This document shows, one piece after another, positions 44,816 to 58,140 of a stretch of DNA of 64,000 nt. How positions within the stretch are numbered: the stretch's first letter is position 1; each line of letters begins with the position of its first letter. The DNA comes from Dastarcus helophoroides (lineage: Eukaryota; Arthropoda; Insecta; Coleoptera; Bothrideridae): contig CM053330.1 in the NCBI GenBank assembly GCA_028583605.1, positions 16,703,539 to 16,767,538 on the forward strand, in the 5' to 3' direction. Made by a program: the position numbers and the translations under genes. The notes beneath the pieces were generated by a model that did not search any database, was not told the origin of the DNA, and worked only from the letters and a program-made list of their open reading frames with translations.

Positions 44816-47360
44816 TTCATGAAAATTAACTGACTGTGGTCGCATTAAAAAACAAATAAATCTATTTTAAGCAAAATGTGCTGCAATTGAATTTTTGTTG
44901 TTTGCTAAATCAAAAAACCAAACAATATTTAATCACGCGTTGCAAAGATATGAAAATTCGGTCACGAAAACGTGGCACTCCGCCAGGAGCGAAAGCTCAG
45001 TCGAAATGATAGCAACAAATACCTGGAACAGTGACTAGCTCACACACACCGGAAATTTTAGCACCACTCTCAACAAAGAGATTCCATTGTAGGTACGTTG
45101 CCAATATTGATTCCAAAGATGTAATAAAAGTCCTATAACATATTTTATTTCCACGCACTTTCTTGCATTACATCCTAAGATATATCGCTGCATTTAGGCA
45201 GTAATAAAATGGCAATTCGCGTTGGGTTTTTGCTCTTATTTTAATAAGTTTTCCCCGTCGACGCTCCGAAAAGGGTTGATGCTTTTCACAGTAATTATGT
45301 CGGAGAAATTGGAAATAAATCGTTAACCGATATAATGAAAACAAATCGGCCCTCGTAAATGTAGTCGAGTTATAACCAGTTTTGTTTTGCAATGGGCCAG
45401 TTGGGAACTAATAAATTTCGATAATCACCTGTTTCCCGGCCAAATTTAAAGGTTTGTTTGTACAACCACTCAGATTTAATTAAAAATATTGGTCGAATTG
45501 TGATTTGGGGATTTCGTTTGATAAAACTATTACGGATAATTAAGCGGTCTGAATTATCGAAAAACCTGCCTCAATTTGGTTACATTGCCAGGAAGGGGAA
45601 AAGCTTCGTTTGATCGGTTATTTCCTGAAGCGCAATAAAACATTTTGTTTCCAAAATCGGTTTTTTGTTGTTGTTGTTAATGCATATAAAATCTTTTTTG
45701 AATTTAATTTGTAATAGGTTAAAATGAAATTGATATAAAAAAAGATTTGGGCAAAAAGCTTAGTCAAAGAAACATTTGAAAAATTGGAATTTATTTAATG
45801 TCTAAGTTCCAGAAACATACGTCTTCTGATTCTAAAACAAATAAATTTATTGAATGAAACAGAAATAATCTAAAAATACTAACAACATTAAATTTGCATT
45901 TTTATCACATGACATTGCAATGACTCTTGGTGTCTAATTTTTGAAACCCTTTTTCTTTTAATCATTAAAGTTCAAGATTAGGTCACTTCAATTTCAGTGC
46001 ATTTTGACAATATTTTATGAAGAGTTAATATTTAATAAATTAAATAAAATATGAGTAAAACAATTTAATTAATGAGATAATCCGATTTATCAATTTAATG
46101 TAGATATGTACTGATTAGTATATTTAGCCGTTGGTTAACAAGGCATACATGTGTTATTTCAGCGTTTCAGTTTCTTCAAAAGGTTTCTATTGGGTTAATA
46201 AAAATTTATGAGCGAGGCGAGTGGAATATTAAACGGCGTGCTTCAATTAATGCGAAAAGTGTCGCCTGAAATTATATTTTAAGGTAGCATGAACAAAAGA
46301 AGATAATATTTATGTTCGGAACTTTAACGTTTGCATAAATTCTGTATATAATGCTTAATCCCAGTCTAAATAAAAGAATTATTGCATTTTACTCTGGTCA
46401 CGCATTTTCTTTTCCATAAAATGATAAAAACGGTTTTAATGCGTACACTCCAAGGGGGAAATGTTACAATGTCATGTACGATTTGTTACGCAAGTATGAT
46501 ATATTTCGTTACAACGGACACAACGTACCTTTCTAAATTATTAAATAGTTTGGCCACATCCTGATTAAATCAAGTAGCTTAAGCTTATTAATGTTACTAT
46601 TTAACGTATACTGAATGCTGTAATTTTTTATAATTGCTATTTTAGCTCTTAAAACGATGAATCTTTGATATCCAGGATTCAGTTTCGTCAGCATCGTCAG
46701 CCGATGGTAGTAACTTGTTTGGTCATTGTCATTCCAATCCAATGATCAGTGTGATCACAAATATAAATATTCTGGTTAATTCAAACTCTGGCCCCAAGCT
46801 TAAAAATATTCAACAGTCCGTTCAAGTATTCATGGACATAGTTAGGTCACCAGATCTGATGATATAAAGAGATGTATAGTTTTTCAAATTCTCAACGAGT
46901 TACAAACAAGGTTATTTTTTTTTCATATTTTCGTTCAACTTATAATATATAGTAATCTGGGTAACGCTCAAAAGTGTCTTATGCTTCCCCAGTAAAGGAG
47001 AAAGTTTTATCTAGTTTGAAAGACCTACCACCAAGTATATCCTAAACATATCTCTATTAATCAGAAGTTATAGATTGTTACAATTTGAAAATTTAGTCAA
47101 ATTCTTTAAGTAGTTTTATCCAGGGCCGTGCCGTGCTATAATGCAAAGAGGCAACTGCATCAGGCGGCACCTTAAGGGGGCAGCATGAGCAGCTAAATCA
47201 AAATATAATTTAAGCCATTTAATAATTAAAAATTTTTACACGTCGCTTTTTTATATCGGTTCTATGTCAAGGGTAAGAAAATGGGGTTATTCGTTGAGTT
47301 GGGCACGGGTCTCCTTTAAATTTTAATGTTTTCTTTTAATTCAGAACTTTTTTACAACTC
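44816..47360. other. Mostly unique-looking non-coding DNA
   Basis: I see no coding element. A stretch near 47124-47190 (CAGGGCCGTGCCGTGC, GCATCAGGCGGCAC) resembles the end of a hAT-like element, but no partner end was found. Confidence 0.4.
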
Positions 47361-50300
47361 TTGTTAAAAGTTTAAGCTAAAAATTAAACAAAATTCCTAA
47401 CTGTATAAAAAATTTTTCGAAATTACAAAATTAGAATTACGATTTCCGAGAAAGTGCAGAAGTCTTTACGGACAAAATTTCGAACTTGAACTTGCGATTT
47501 AGCTGAAATAATTCAAAATTTCAATAGCATGGTAATTAGTAGATATAAACAGGTCACTGTCGATTAAACAAACACCTCCACAGAATGGGAATTATAAACG
47601 AACGAGTTGTAGGGGGTGTTTAGAAGAAGATGAGAGTGTCGAGCACGTGATGTGTCACTGCCCGGCACTAGCATCAATCAGAGGATCCACGCTGGGGGAT
47701 TTTTGGCCTAGTGTAGACAGTTTGAGAATGGCACATCCAAGGGATGTTCTTCAGTTTCTCAACAAGGTTGGGTGGTAAAATGAATGACCAAGGACACCTC
47801 AATCAAGGGGATAGCACAATGGGCCCGGAAAGGGTGGCCCAAGTGTTGGCCTAAACTTTAGGCAACCCACAACGAATCCAGAATTCAGATAGTAGATATA
47901 AAACTAACAAATATCAAAAAAAATTTCTTGAAATTCAAAAAAGAGTCATCAATCGCGTCTTGTCAATCAAGTCTCAATTTTGCAAACAGAAGAAGAGAAA
48001 AAATACGTTGTTTGAGGAAAAATAAAAAAAAAATAAAACTTGAGTGCAAAAATGTTTAGCAAAAAGCCAAATTTTGAGATAAAATTGAATTTATGAAAAG
48101 GAAAAAAACTAAAAAAACCTTGATCGTTTTTCCATAAAGGTATAGTTTTTTCTCAAAATTTTCGTTTTTTCTCGAAATTCTAAGTTTACATTTTAAAATT
48201 CCTATTATTTTCGAGACTTAAACTAGAAAATTTGAAAAAGAATAAGAATCTAAAAAATGTCTTTAACATTGTTGAGATAAAAGATGGACAAATCGGGAAC
48301 AGATACATTTCAAGAAAACAGTCAAAGAGTTCAAAAAGTGAAACATTCAAGCTTGAAGTCAAAATTTCAGGAGAAAGGCGAAAAGTAAAACTGAAGAATC
48401 AGGATCCGGAGAAAAAACCAATAACTTATAATAAATATATGTATAAAAAATGCCTACATTTCCAGAATAATATCAAATTGAAAAATAAATTGCATTCATT
48501 ACAAAATGCACGAGTTTTTTATTTTGATGAAAAATTGATTATTTTAATAAAAAGTCAAAATTTCAAATCGAAATTCTAGGGAAAATGTGAAAATTGAAAC
48601 TGCACTCCATAGAAAAATGTTAAAATTTACAAAAATTTAATTTATATTATCTAGACTAATATTATAAAGAGAGAATTTCTGATCGACCGAAAAACTTTTA
48701 AATTTTGGTTTACAAACTGAAAATAAGGTTTTCGGAAGCAATTTTGACTCCATAAGACAACATTTTGAACAAAAGGTAAGTTTAAAAAAGTGTTTTTAGG
48801 TTAAAAATTATGAACCCAAGACGTAACTTTCAAAAGGGTTCAAAGTTAAAAAAAAACCGAAATAATAAAAGTTTTTTTAGTTTTGAGCAAAGTTGAAATT
48901 TTGAAAGTAAGACATAACTTTCAAAAAAAAAAGTTTGAGAAACTGTCGAAAATTTGAAAAATGGTTGGAATTATTGGTAAAAGTGCAAATTATGAAAAGT
49001 ACAAAATTTTGAAAGTCAACATTTTGAAAAACAAAATTAAAAATATTAACACAAACACAAAATTGTTAAACAAATTAAAAATACATAATTTTTTAAAAAA
49101 TTTAAAAATCCATAATAAGTAAATATTTCAATAAGGTTAGTTATTCCATGTATTTTAATTGTTTCATTATTGTTTGTTAGTTTTAGCTTTTTAAATTGTA
49201 GATAATGCTATCATATTATTTCTCTAACATGTGTAAACCTACTTTTGTGTATCACGAATAAATAATAAATAAAATGTGAAAAGTTTTCAAAAAAGTAAAA
49301 CTTTTTAAATGTCAAATTCTTTAAGTAAAATAAAAACTGAGAGAACAAATCAAATTTTTGAAAATCAATCGAATTGTCAAAAAAAGTGGATAATTACTAA
49401 AAAAGATCGCTAAATATTTACAAGTTGAGTTTTGACGATACAATGAAAAATTTCAAAAGAGACGAAAATCCTCTAAAAAGTAATCTATAAAAATAAAAAT
49501 TTTGAAGAATATTTGAAATGATCAAAAAACTCGAAATCCTGAAAAAAGGTCAAAATTTGAAATATTCGAACTTTAAAAACAAATCGAAATTGAAACGAAA
49601 CTAAACATCTTTGTTAAATATTTTCAAAAGTAGAATTTATTGAAAAAGTTAAAATTTTGAAAAAATCTGGAAAGGAATTTTGAATGAAAGTTTTGAAAAA
49701 AGTATGTAAAAAGGCAGAAGTAAAAATTTTCAATAACGTCGAAATTTTCAAAGGTAAAGTTTTTCAAAAGTTAAAATTTTTGAAAATTGAAATCGAAGAT
49801 CAAAATTTTTATAATAATCTAAAATTTGAGAAAAAGTCATATTTAAAAAATGGAAATGTTGAAAAAACTGGAAACTGTGAAATTTGAAATTTTTAATAGA
49901 AGTGCCAACATTTTCAAAAAAATTCGAAATTTTCAAGTTAGATTTAAAAATAAAATGGAATTTTAAATTGTCAAATCAAAAAAAAAAATCAAAATATTCA
50001 CAAAGGCAAAATTTCAACAAAAAAATTGAAATCTCGGAAAGAGACGATATTTTGAAAAAAATCGAAAATTTCAAATAAGTAGACATATTCAAAAAATGTG
50101 ACATTTTCCAAAAAAAGTTTTAAATTTTGAAAAAAGGATGGATCTTTCTAAAAAGTAAAAATATTTTTAAAAAATTCGCGGTTTTCCAAAAAGTAATAAT
50201 TTTGAATAAAAGGCAATATTTTTGAAACTTAACATTTTCAAGTAAAGTAGAATTTGCAAGAAAAGGCAAATTTTTTAAATAAGGTGGAAATTGCACAAGG

Positions 50301-51114
50301 AGATCAATTTTTTTTTAAATCGCAATTTTTCAAGGTCAGCATTTTGACAAAGTTAAAATGTTCAAAAGGGCAATTTTTTAAAAATAAGAGTAGAATTTAA
50401 AAGAGTCCAAATTTTCAAAAGAGCGAAAATTTGAGAATCGAAATTTTCTAGGTCGAAATTTAAAAACAGTAATATTGTTAAAAAAGGAGAATTCTTAAAA
50501 AAAAACGAAATTCATAACAAAATAGAAATGTTGAGAAAAGACCGAAATATTAAAAAAATCAAAATTTTCAAAGAAAGCCCAAAAAGATTTTCAAGAAATT
50601 TAAAATTCTTAAAGTATTTAAATTTTAAAAAATAACAACGTAGTGTTTTTTAAGTTGAAATTTTAAAAAGGTCGCAAGTTTGTAATTTTTAACAATAAAA
50701 ATTTTTAATATTCGAAAAAAAGGTCGAAATTTTGAGGAAAGTTCGAAGTTGTGAGAAAAAATTGAGATTTTCAAAAAAAAGTAGACATTTTTAAACAGAC
50801 CAAATTGTCGATAAAAAATCATACATTTTCAAAAAAAATAACATTTTTCGTATAACATTCCTTTTCTCAAATCGTCAAGGTAAGAATTGAAAAATTGCAT
50901 ACAAACTTGTATTTGGTTTTAGTCGAATTTCGACCACAAACTATATTAGTAATACACAAATAAAAAATCCCAACATTTCGGGAATAATTTTGAAACTAAA
51001 ACACAAATTGCATTACAAAAGATTGCTTATAAAATTTCGAGAAAAAAGTTTACACGTTGATATTAAGGTCAAAATTTCAGATAAACGTGTAAAAACTAAA
51101 AGTGCGAAAGGTAC
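47360..51114. repeat. AT-rich quasi-periodic tract 2
   Basis: This is the longest tract of the GTCGAAATTTT-poly(A) texture, clearest at 48850-50850. It is broken only by the retrotransposon tail at 47540-47890. Spacing of the CGAAATTTT-like cores is roughly 20 bases but irregular. Open frames such as 48232-48579 and 49684-49887 are low-complexity Lys/Phe/Ile strings and not genes. Confidence 0.7.
47540..47890 (+). pseudogene. Non-LTR retrotransposon 3' tail (RNase H type)
   Basis: A short 5'-truncated copy reads GHCRLNKHLHRMGI, then a Cys/His-rich C-terminal motif CRGCLEEDESVEHVMCHC, then RDVLQFLNKVGW and a stop near 47778. About 110 bases of 3' untranslated sequence follow. The open frame is undamaged over this length. 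The motif ends proteins of the R1/I/Loa-like retrotransposons. It lies inside the AT-rich quasi-periodic tract, so it inserted there later. Confidence 0.82.
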
Positions 51115-53973
51115 TTCCATAGTGAAGTTGCCCCCACTGGGAACCTATATCGTGATCTAAGTCGTTACGTACAGAATGTCATTAGAAATTAATATAGGTG
51201 GATTTCCCCCCTCCATTTTCGGTTACCATGGAGATAATTTAAAAAACCTTTCTCAGGCACCTTTTTTTCTAAGCGATCTATCTGATAAACTATTGTAGTT
51301 AGCGAAGAAAAACAAACTGATTGTGATAGTACACTGCAGGATCCATTTTATAATTTTTTTCAAGAAGAAATAGAAATATCAACAAAATACGAATAAAAAT
51401 GTTCATTATTAATTTCTATGATGTCTTTTGGAGTGACCACTTTACAAAAAATTCAGAAAATGTATTCATATGTGACCTAACAGCATACCAAGTTTCATTA
51501 AAATCCAGTTGGTGCAACATGTCAAAAAAAAATTATTATGTCTGCATATAATCTCTAAGCCTGCTAATATGAAGTAAATGTAACTATTATTATTATCATA
51601 CCTTAAATGCGTTTCCATATTGAATAATATAACTTTGTGGATTACTTAAATTAAAGGGAAACTTTTGCATTTGTTCATTTTTTTTTTCAAACGCCAGGGG
51701 CGTACGTTATAATATTAATATTAAATTTTCATATGGGAAAAATACCATGCCACTGTATGTTGAAGTTTTAAAAACATGAAAGTTTAAGAATTGTTATATA
51801 GTACCAAAAATATGTATAACTGAAAGCAGGAAAATACCTTTGCACATTTATAGCAATTTATATACGGGGTGAAGCAATAGAAACTTAACAGAGCCAATAA
51901 ATGCCAGGATTTTTTTATTGTTGAAAAAAATGCAAAATTAGGTTGATTTTGTTTGAATCAGGACAATTTTAGTCGCTTATTTTGTTGTTTTAACGACAAC
52001 CTCCGAAACCAGGCTTGCATCTCTTTCAACAATTTTAATGGAAAGGGACCCATATTGCAGATCGTTGGAAAACCCATTTGATACTCTAACTATTTTTAAT
52101 TTCATTAATTTTTTAAGATATAAGGTAGTGTGCTTGTCATTCAGATTCAGTAAAATGTTTACCTTTTATTCTAATTTATTTACTTATTTTGTTCTATATA
52201 GGAATAAAAAAAGATTCTGATGATAGACCATGCAGTATCTTTACGATTCTGACAAGAAAGTGAATTTACTCTGACATGTTATCTCTAATTAAAATGGTTT
52301 GTTGGATTGCGGGAAGGTACCTGTAATAAAATGGTTTTATAAAAATAACCAATAAATATCTCATCTTTTCGACAAATAACACTCCAATAAGAATTGTCCT
52401 GAAATTAGTAGCAAAATTCTGAGAGACGCTATCAGTGGCTAATAAAAAATGAATTACTGAATATCTCATTTAAAATGACGATGTAGAGGCAGGTAGCTGT
52501 TTGATGACATGTTACTGTAAAGAGTAGATCATATTATATTTAAATAGTTCCGTATTTTATTAGTCGCAGCTCCTGTATCCTTTATATCGGAATTTTGTTA
52601 CTAATTTCAGAACAATTTTGCCACCTATCGTCATCATTATTTATTTATCGGTCAATTAAACATACCAAGCTCTTACAGAAAAACATACATTATTTTTATA
52701 AAATAATTTCAATAGAGTACTTCTACAATTCAGCAGATTGTCTATTTAAATGCAATATTGCAAGTGAAATAATTTCTTTTATAATAAACTACTTAGGAGA
52801 ATTGTTTTCCATATGTCTAAATAACTGCTTTGTTTGAAAGAAAATGATAATGGAAGTTTGCATGCTACAGGGTATACTTCATAATATATCTTCAAATAAA
52901 ATTCATAAAATTCAAAAAGTAACTCATGGTTGCAAAGACAAAAAAAAAACTTTGTACTGCAAATTATGGTTCTCTGCCAAAAATAATCTAACCATTTTCT
53001 CATTTTGTCGCAAAACGAAATCACAAACTTTATCGGATTGTTTTATGTTTCTGTTAAGTCACCCCGTGTATGAATTGTTATAAGTTTGCAAAAATCGTCT
53101 CCTGCGTTCAGTTATACATTTTTTGGTATTTGGTGACCACCTTTAAACTTTCATTTTTTCAAAACCTTAAAAAACAGTGGCGTACCCTTTTTCTTATATA
53201 AAACTTTAATGTTAATACCCTAACGTAAGCCCCTGGCGTTGACAAAAAAAAAACTTAATAAATGAAGAAGTTAGCCTTTAAAGTACTGATACCGTGTACG
53301 AAATTCCATGAACATAGGTCAAAGGATTTCCGAAATATAAATAAAATTAATTTTATTTACCTCTATAATGAAATAGCCTTTAACTTGGAAATAAAAAATA
53401 TTAGTACTTAAGTTAATAGAAACTTTTATTCCTCAAGCCATCTGAAAAAGTATTTCATTTAATATGGAAACGTTTTTAAAGTAGTACAATTTTATTTATT
53501 TCAAATATACAATGCAGCAGGCGCAGAGGTTATGGGCAGACATATTTAATTTTTTTGACATGTTGCACCACTTGGATTTTAACGAAACTTGGTACGCTAT
53601 TAGAAGATATATGGACACATTTTTCATATTTTTTGTAAAGTGGTCACTTAAAGAGACCCTACAGAAATTAATACTGAAAATTTTTATTTGTATTTTATTA
53701 ATATTTGTAGGGGGGCTAGCTCTCCCAAAAATATTTATAAAACAATCCCTATAGTGTACCATCACTATTAGTTTATTTTGCTTTGCTACCTTTAATAGTT
53801 TAATAAATATGTTGCTTAGAAAAAAGGTGCCCGAGGAATGTTTTTTTTAATTATCTCCTTAGTAACCAAAGATGGAGGGGGAAAATTCACATATAGTAAT
53901 TACTAAAGTGATCCTATACGTAATGAGATAGATCACGATGTAGGTTCCCGATGGGGGCAATTTCACTGTGGAA
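51115..53973. mobile_element. Foldback element with 0.8-0.9 kb inverted arms
   Basis: The outer ends read TTCCATAGTGAAGTTGCCCC (51115) and, on minus, TTCCACAGTGAAATTGCCCC (53973). Similarity continues inward through GGGAACCTA, TCGTGATCTA, GGAGATAATT, AAGTGGTCAC-type, GGTGCAACATGTCAAAAAA, CGCCAGGGGC and TACGGGGTGA. This gives arms 51115-51905 and about 53040-53973 around a spacer of about 1.1 kb. The right arm has an extra segment near 53260-53400. There is no transposase-like frame. It lies within the quasi-periodic tract, which resumes on both sides. No clear target duplication was found. Confidence 0.8.
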
Positions 53974-53989
53974 ATACGGCTAGATCCTT

Positions 53990-54345
53990 TTAAAAAATTC
54001 TTAAAAATGATAAAGAGAATAAAATTAAAAAGTATTTTATGATTTTTTTTGTAAAAATTTCTATTTTACGTCTTCAATTGTTATTATCTTCGTAATTTTA
54101 AAAATTGAATTGTTTCGAGAAAAAAGATCTAAAATTAAAAACTCTTCTCAGATCTTCGTGAAAAGTATAAATTTCTAATTCGAAGCCAGAATTTGAGGAA
54201 AAAAAGTCATTTCGAAATTTTGGAATAATGCCACATATATGTTGACAGTTTTGCTTTAAGCTTACACTTAACTTTTCATCGATCTTTTAACTCATAATCG
54301 AAAGTTGTTTTGTTTGTTTTAAAGAAAAAATTTCGTTATTTGCAA
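53990..54345. repeat. AT-rich quasi-periodic tract 2, continued
   Basis: This is the same texture as 47360-51114, resuming after the foldback element. That supports insertion of the latter into the tract. Confidence 0.55.
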
Positions 54346-55926
54346 GCTCTAAAGGATTACCAGCTTACTAGAACATCTTAATACTTACCAGCATATGTTA
54401 TTACTTCCCAGTCTATCTTGAGGCTATTTAAACCATCCAAAGGCGTTACCCTAAGTTGTTCCTGGACATGTAGCGAGTGCCCTAATTGTTTGGTTTTGTT
54501 AAACTTCCCGATTAAGACTCTGGACAAATGGCTGGTTATCGTGAAGGATTGTCGTCAAAGTGTTAAGTGCCATCTCCATCGAGAAAAGGTTCCATCCTTA
54601 TCCAAGACCAGGTTTAGGTGATAAATACCTTTACAAATTATTGTCACACTTTTTTTCGTGCCGTTGGATTTTGTCCCTCAGCTGGAACATGAGTGGCGTC
54701 CAATTTCATTACCTACTTTCGGTTTTTTTATATTTTTGGATTGGGAGTTACGATAACTAGAAACATAATTTAAATCTTTTCGTTTTTCATTTTGATTTTC
54801 TAGTTTCAGTAGCCTTCAGCGAACTTTTTTTAAAGCCCCTTATACGCTACACTAGATCGGGCTGCTAGGTAGTGCTACCTGTTGTAGTTAGGAGTTCGAG
54901 ATCAAGGCGATTGGGATAGTCTCTAGCGGGTGTTTACTCTTTTCCTTCTTGAAGATTTGATTATTAGAACAGAAATACCCTTCGGGACTGTACCTATCAG
55001 CATGGGATTTTTTGTGTGTTTTTTTTCTTTTTGATTTGTTCACAAAGGACTGTATACCAGATGAAGATGAAACAAAACTAATGGGAATGAGAATGACCAG
55101 AAATTTTCGCAATAAATCGTTGCAGTTTGTAATAATACTTGGATAATTCGTTTTGCAGAAATTTTCATATGTGAAAATGTTGTACAGATGGAAACGAATG
55201 GTTCGCATTCTGCAGAAATAAAACACGTAGTTTATCCGGAATAGTTACCGATCTCGATTTTCAAGTCCCATTTGCTTAGTTCTATTGGTTTCTCGGGAAT
55301 CGGCCCTCCTTAATGTTTTCACATTATCTCGACTGTTTTTAAACTTCTAAACGACATGTGTGCTTAAGAATCACTTCTGAAAAAACTGCAATATCTCGTC
55401 CAAAGCTCGGTAGTTTTACGGGGTGAAATTTATTTTATTGAACGAAAGAATCTTTTAACTGGTGGAAATAAAATCAATTCCTGCGTCTTTGTGAAAGTTT
55501 ACTTCAACGCAGAATTTATGTTGACCCATAAAATGACCGTTTAGAGGGCCCTTTAAAGTTTTTATTTGATGTATTTGTTTGTACTGGACAACGATGTTAT
55601 TAATCGGAACATCCAGCTGACGTTTAATTTTAATTACTAAACTTCAAATGCATAGCCGTTTAATAGCTGATTTATCGGTTGTTTTTAATGAATTTAATTA
55701 AAAACTGGCGAACAATTAATTTAATCCTTTGCCAGTGAATGCTGCGTTAAAACTTATTTATTATTTGCAACGTCAAGATAACTCACATTTGCAGGAGGTT
55801 CTGAATAATTTATTGTTTCTATAATACTTCTTTCGTAAAATTCAGACACCTACATTCCTTTTAAGTTTATTCACAATATAGATTACGTTTTTCACACCCG
55901 AAATTTATAAACATGTAAACTGTTAG
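54346..55926. other. Non-coding DNA, no gene recognised
   Basis: Frames at 54418-54760 (plus) and 54888-55226 (minus) are GC-richer than their surroundings, but I do not recognise them and see no diagnostic motif. An unrecognised exon is possible; nothing supports it. Confidence 0.35.
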
Positions 55927-55928
55927 TA

Positions 55929-57447
55929 GAGCTGGGATTATATGCAAAATGCAAGACATTTTTCAATAAATGCATATGCAGTTTTTTATTTTGCATATTT
56001 CAGGTTTTTTTTTAAACTGGTCTGGTATGATAAATTTGTTTTTGTTCAGTTAATACAAAAGCAATCAAGTTAGATAATTAGGCCTTAATTTCAAATAAAA
56101 ATATGTTGGGTCTACATATCTTGATTAGTGTTCATCAAGAAACGTTCCTCGGTTTTATTAAAACTATTGAAGATTTTTTGATTTTTACTTTTTAGTTGGA
56201 AGTACGTTAAAAAGCTTAAAAAGCGGCTACCTATTACATGGTTCAATCTCCATTGCTTTCCAGAATAGCGTAGCACCCTTTGAGCATACTTTCTACCAGC
56301 TTTTCAGCATCTCCCAGGAGTAATAAGCGCCATATCTCTTTGATTTTTCGTGAAAGCTGCTTGAGGATTAAGACACGTGTTCCTGCATGCTTCCTTATTG
56401 TAGTTCTCGAAATAATTTTCATTGAATTTGCATCAAGAGACTTTGAAAACTAGTCTGAAGTTACGATGCCAGTTTCTGCTCTCTACATAGGCGACTCCGA
56501 TGTTTTGAATCATTGCCCTCTCCTAAAATCCAGTTTTCGCTTTTGACCCCAAATATCTTCTGGACAGGCTTTAGAAAATCATCTTTATAAATAAAGACGA
56601 TTTTCTGAGCATCCAAGTTCTGCATAAAGAGCTCTAAACTCCTAAAACCGTGATCAGAGTAACATCCCCAAACATGGAGTTTTACTGGGTGTTTGATGGT
56701 TCACTAAAGCAATCGCCCACCAGCATACCTTGTGGAATCCCATGCCCAGAACGATTCTTTGTCAGAAAAAATTTATTGGACCAATCGCAGTCGAGATTCT
56801 CGACAGCCCAGACCTTGCATTTTTTTTGCAGGTCTTCGAAAACAACAGGTTTTGCCGCATGCTTGGATGTTGTATGTTTTTCTCAGCCAAATGGTATTTA
56901 TACTGACGTCAATTCCTCTCTTAACTAGCTTGGCTTAGGTTTCACGTGATTGTAGAGTAGGATTGCGCTTAAACAGCTGTAAGATGACTTTATCCTGTTA
57001 TTTTATTGTCACTTCCGATCTGCCGCTTTGGGGAAGATCTTCGTTAGTTTTGTAGCTATAAACCCACCTCTTCACGAATGTCTTCGACTTTTTTAAATAT
57101 TTAGTAGCCGTACCGTAAGACATGCGTGGACCTTTTGGTTGACAGTTCCAGCGATAGTAAAACAATTTAGTATCCGCAACGTGGCAACCGAATACACTTT
57201 TTCACCAAGTCTATAAGAGCCCAACCATTAACAGTTTTTGAAAAATCGAGGAACGTTTCTTGTTGAACCGACTGTACGTAAATGTATTCATATTTTCCCT
57301 GTCTATTAATCCTTAACACCGCTATTGTTTGAAATTATTTGTGGAAATAAATGCATATAAAGTATTTTATGGTGCATATTTTGCAAGTATTTTAGGGCAT
57401 ATTGCATGCATTTTTTTTACTTTTTTTGCTGCATATAATCCCAGCTC
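55929..57447 (-). mobile_element. Tc1-like transposon, decayed
   Basis: The inverted ends GAGCTGGGATTATATGCA (18 bp, perfect) lie at 55929-55946 and 57430-57447. TA flanks both (55927-55928 and 57448-57449). The length of 1,519 bp suits a Tc1-type element. Confidence 0.9.
56190..57320 (-). pseudogene. Tc1-like transposase, broken
   Basis: Minus-strand reading in several frames gives QETFLDFSKTVNGWALIDL and RHLTAV-type N-terminal helix-turn-helix remnants. Near the first catalytic site is ENLDCDWSNKFF, where the Asp-Glu pair is disrupted by an indel. The core continues with HPVKLHVWGCYSDHGF, GSLELF-type, MQNLDAQK, DDFLKPVQKIFG and NWILGEGNDSKH, the position of QQDNDPKH with the second Asp. 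A damaged WPSQSPDLNPIEN-type motif (FSKSLDANSMKI) has lost the third acidic residue. Several stops and frameshifts are present. It belongs to the IS630/Tc1 group that inserts at TA. Confidence 0.82.
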
Positions 57448-57689
57448 TAGCTCTACTGATAAGCATTATCAACTAATTTTAAATTGGCGGAAAAGATGGC
57501 AACGTGCTTAATGAAATATTATCTACCTCGACCGATTATAAAAAAAAAACAATCGATTAATGTGAAATGACAAATGATTCCATCATATAAGGATTGAAAA
57601 TGTAAATGACTTATAACTCTTTATATGTCACATTATTACGAACACGTATGATAGGTACCAGGTTAAAAAATATCTGCTTAGAAATTTCA

Positions 57690-58140
57690 AGCTTTTATGG
57701 AAGTTTCAATTTCGGGAATTAGCTTGAAGGGTTAACTGTAGACTTGTTCCTATATTTGTCTCTAGATTTCGAGTTTAAATTAAACATTTTTCGTTTCTCG
57801 AGAAGCTTTCTCCTAGAATTTCACCTTGAATTCCAAAATTCAACATTAAAAAAAATCCTTTTAGATGTTGCGATATTTTGACCTCATTTTTAGAAATTTT
57901 TGCCTTAAGCTAGAAATATTAAGAAACGTAATAGAAACTTCAAGTTCAAACTTAAAAACTTCTCTTTTTTACAGATTTAGGTTTTTAAATTCGAAATTCG
58001 TCTTGAAATTTCGAATTAGGCCTTAAAACTCTGGGGTAAAGTCGAAAGTTTGGCTTTAAATCATTAATGTCTCATAATTTCGTGCTTAAAGTAAAAACTT
58101 TTACTTCAAACCGAAATTTCAACTTCCTTTACATTATTGA
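57690..58140. repeat. AT-rich quasi-periodic tract 3
   Basis: This tract has the same texture, with TTCAAG/TCGAAA cores and A/T runs, but it is less regular than tract 2. Confidence 0.5.

Noticed and set aside
46683..46712. CTGACGA and GAAAC close together on minus
   Set aside because: The stretch between them is too short for a stem II and there is no stem I.
47124..47200. hAT-like terminus CAGGGCCGTGCC
   Set aside because: It is only suggestive; no second end, target duplication or transposase could be found, so it is not listed as an element.
48232..48579. 115-codon Lys-rich frame
   Set aside because: It lies in the quasi-periodic tract, has low complexity and no family features.
54888..55226. 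112-codon minus-strand frame as a host exon
   Set aside because: No recognisable domain, no clear splice context and no similarity that I can name.
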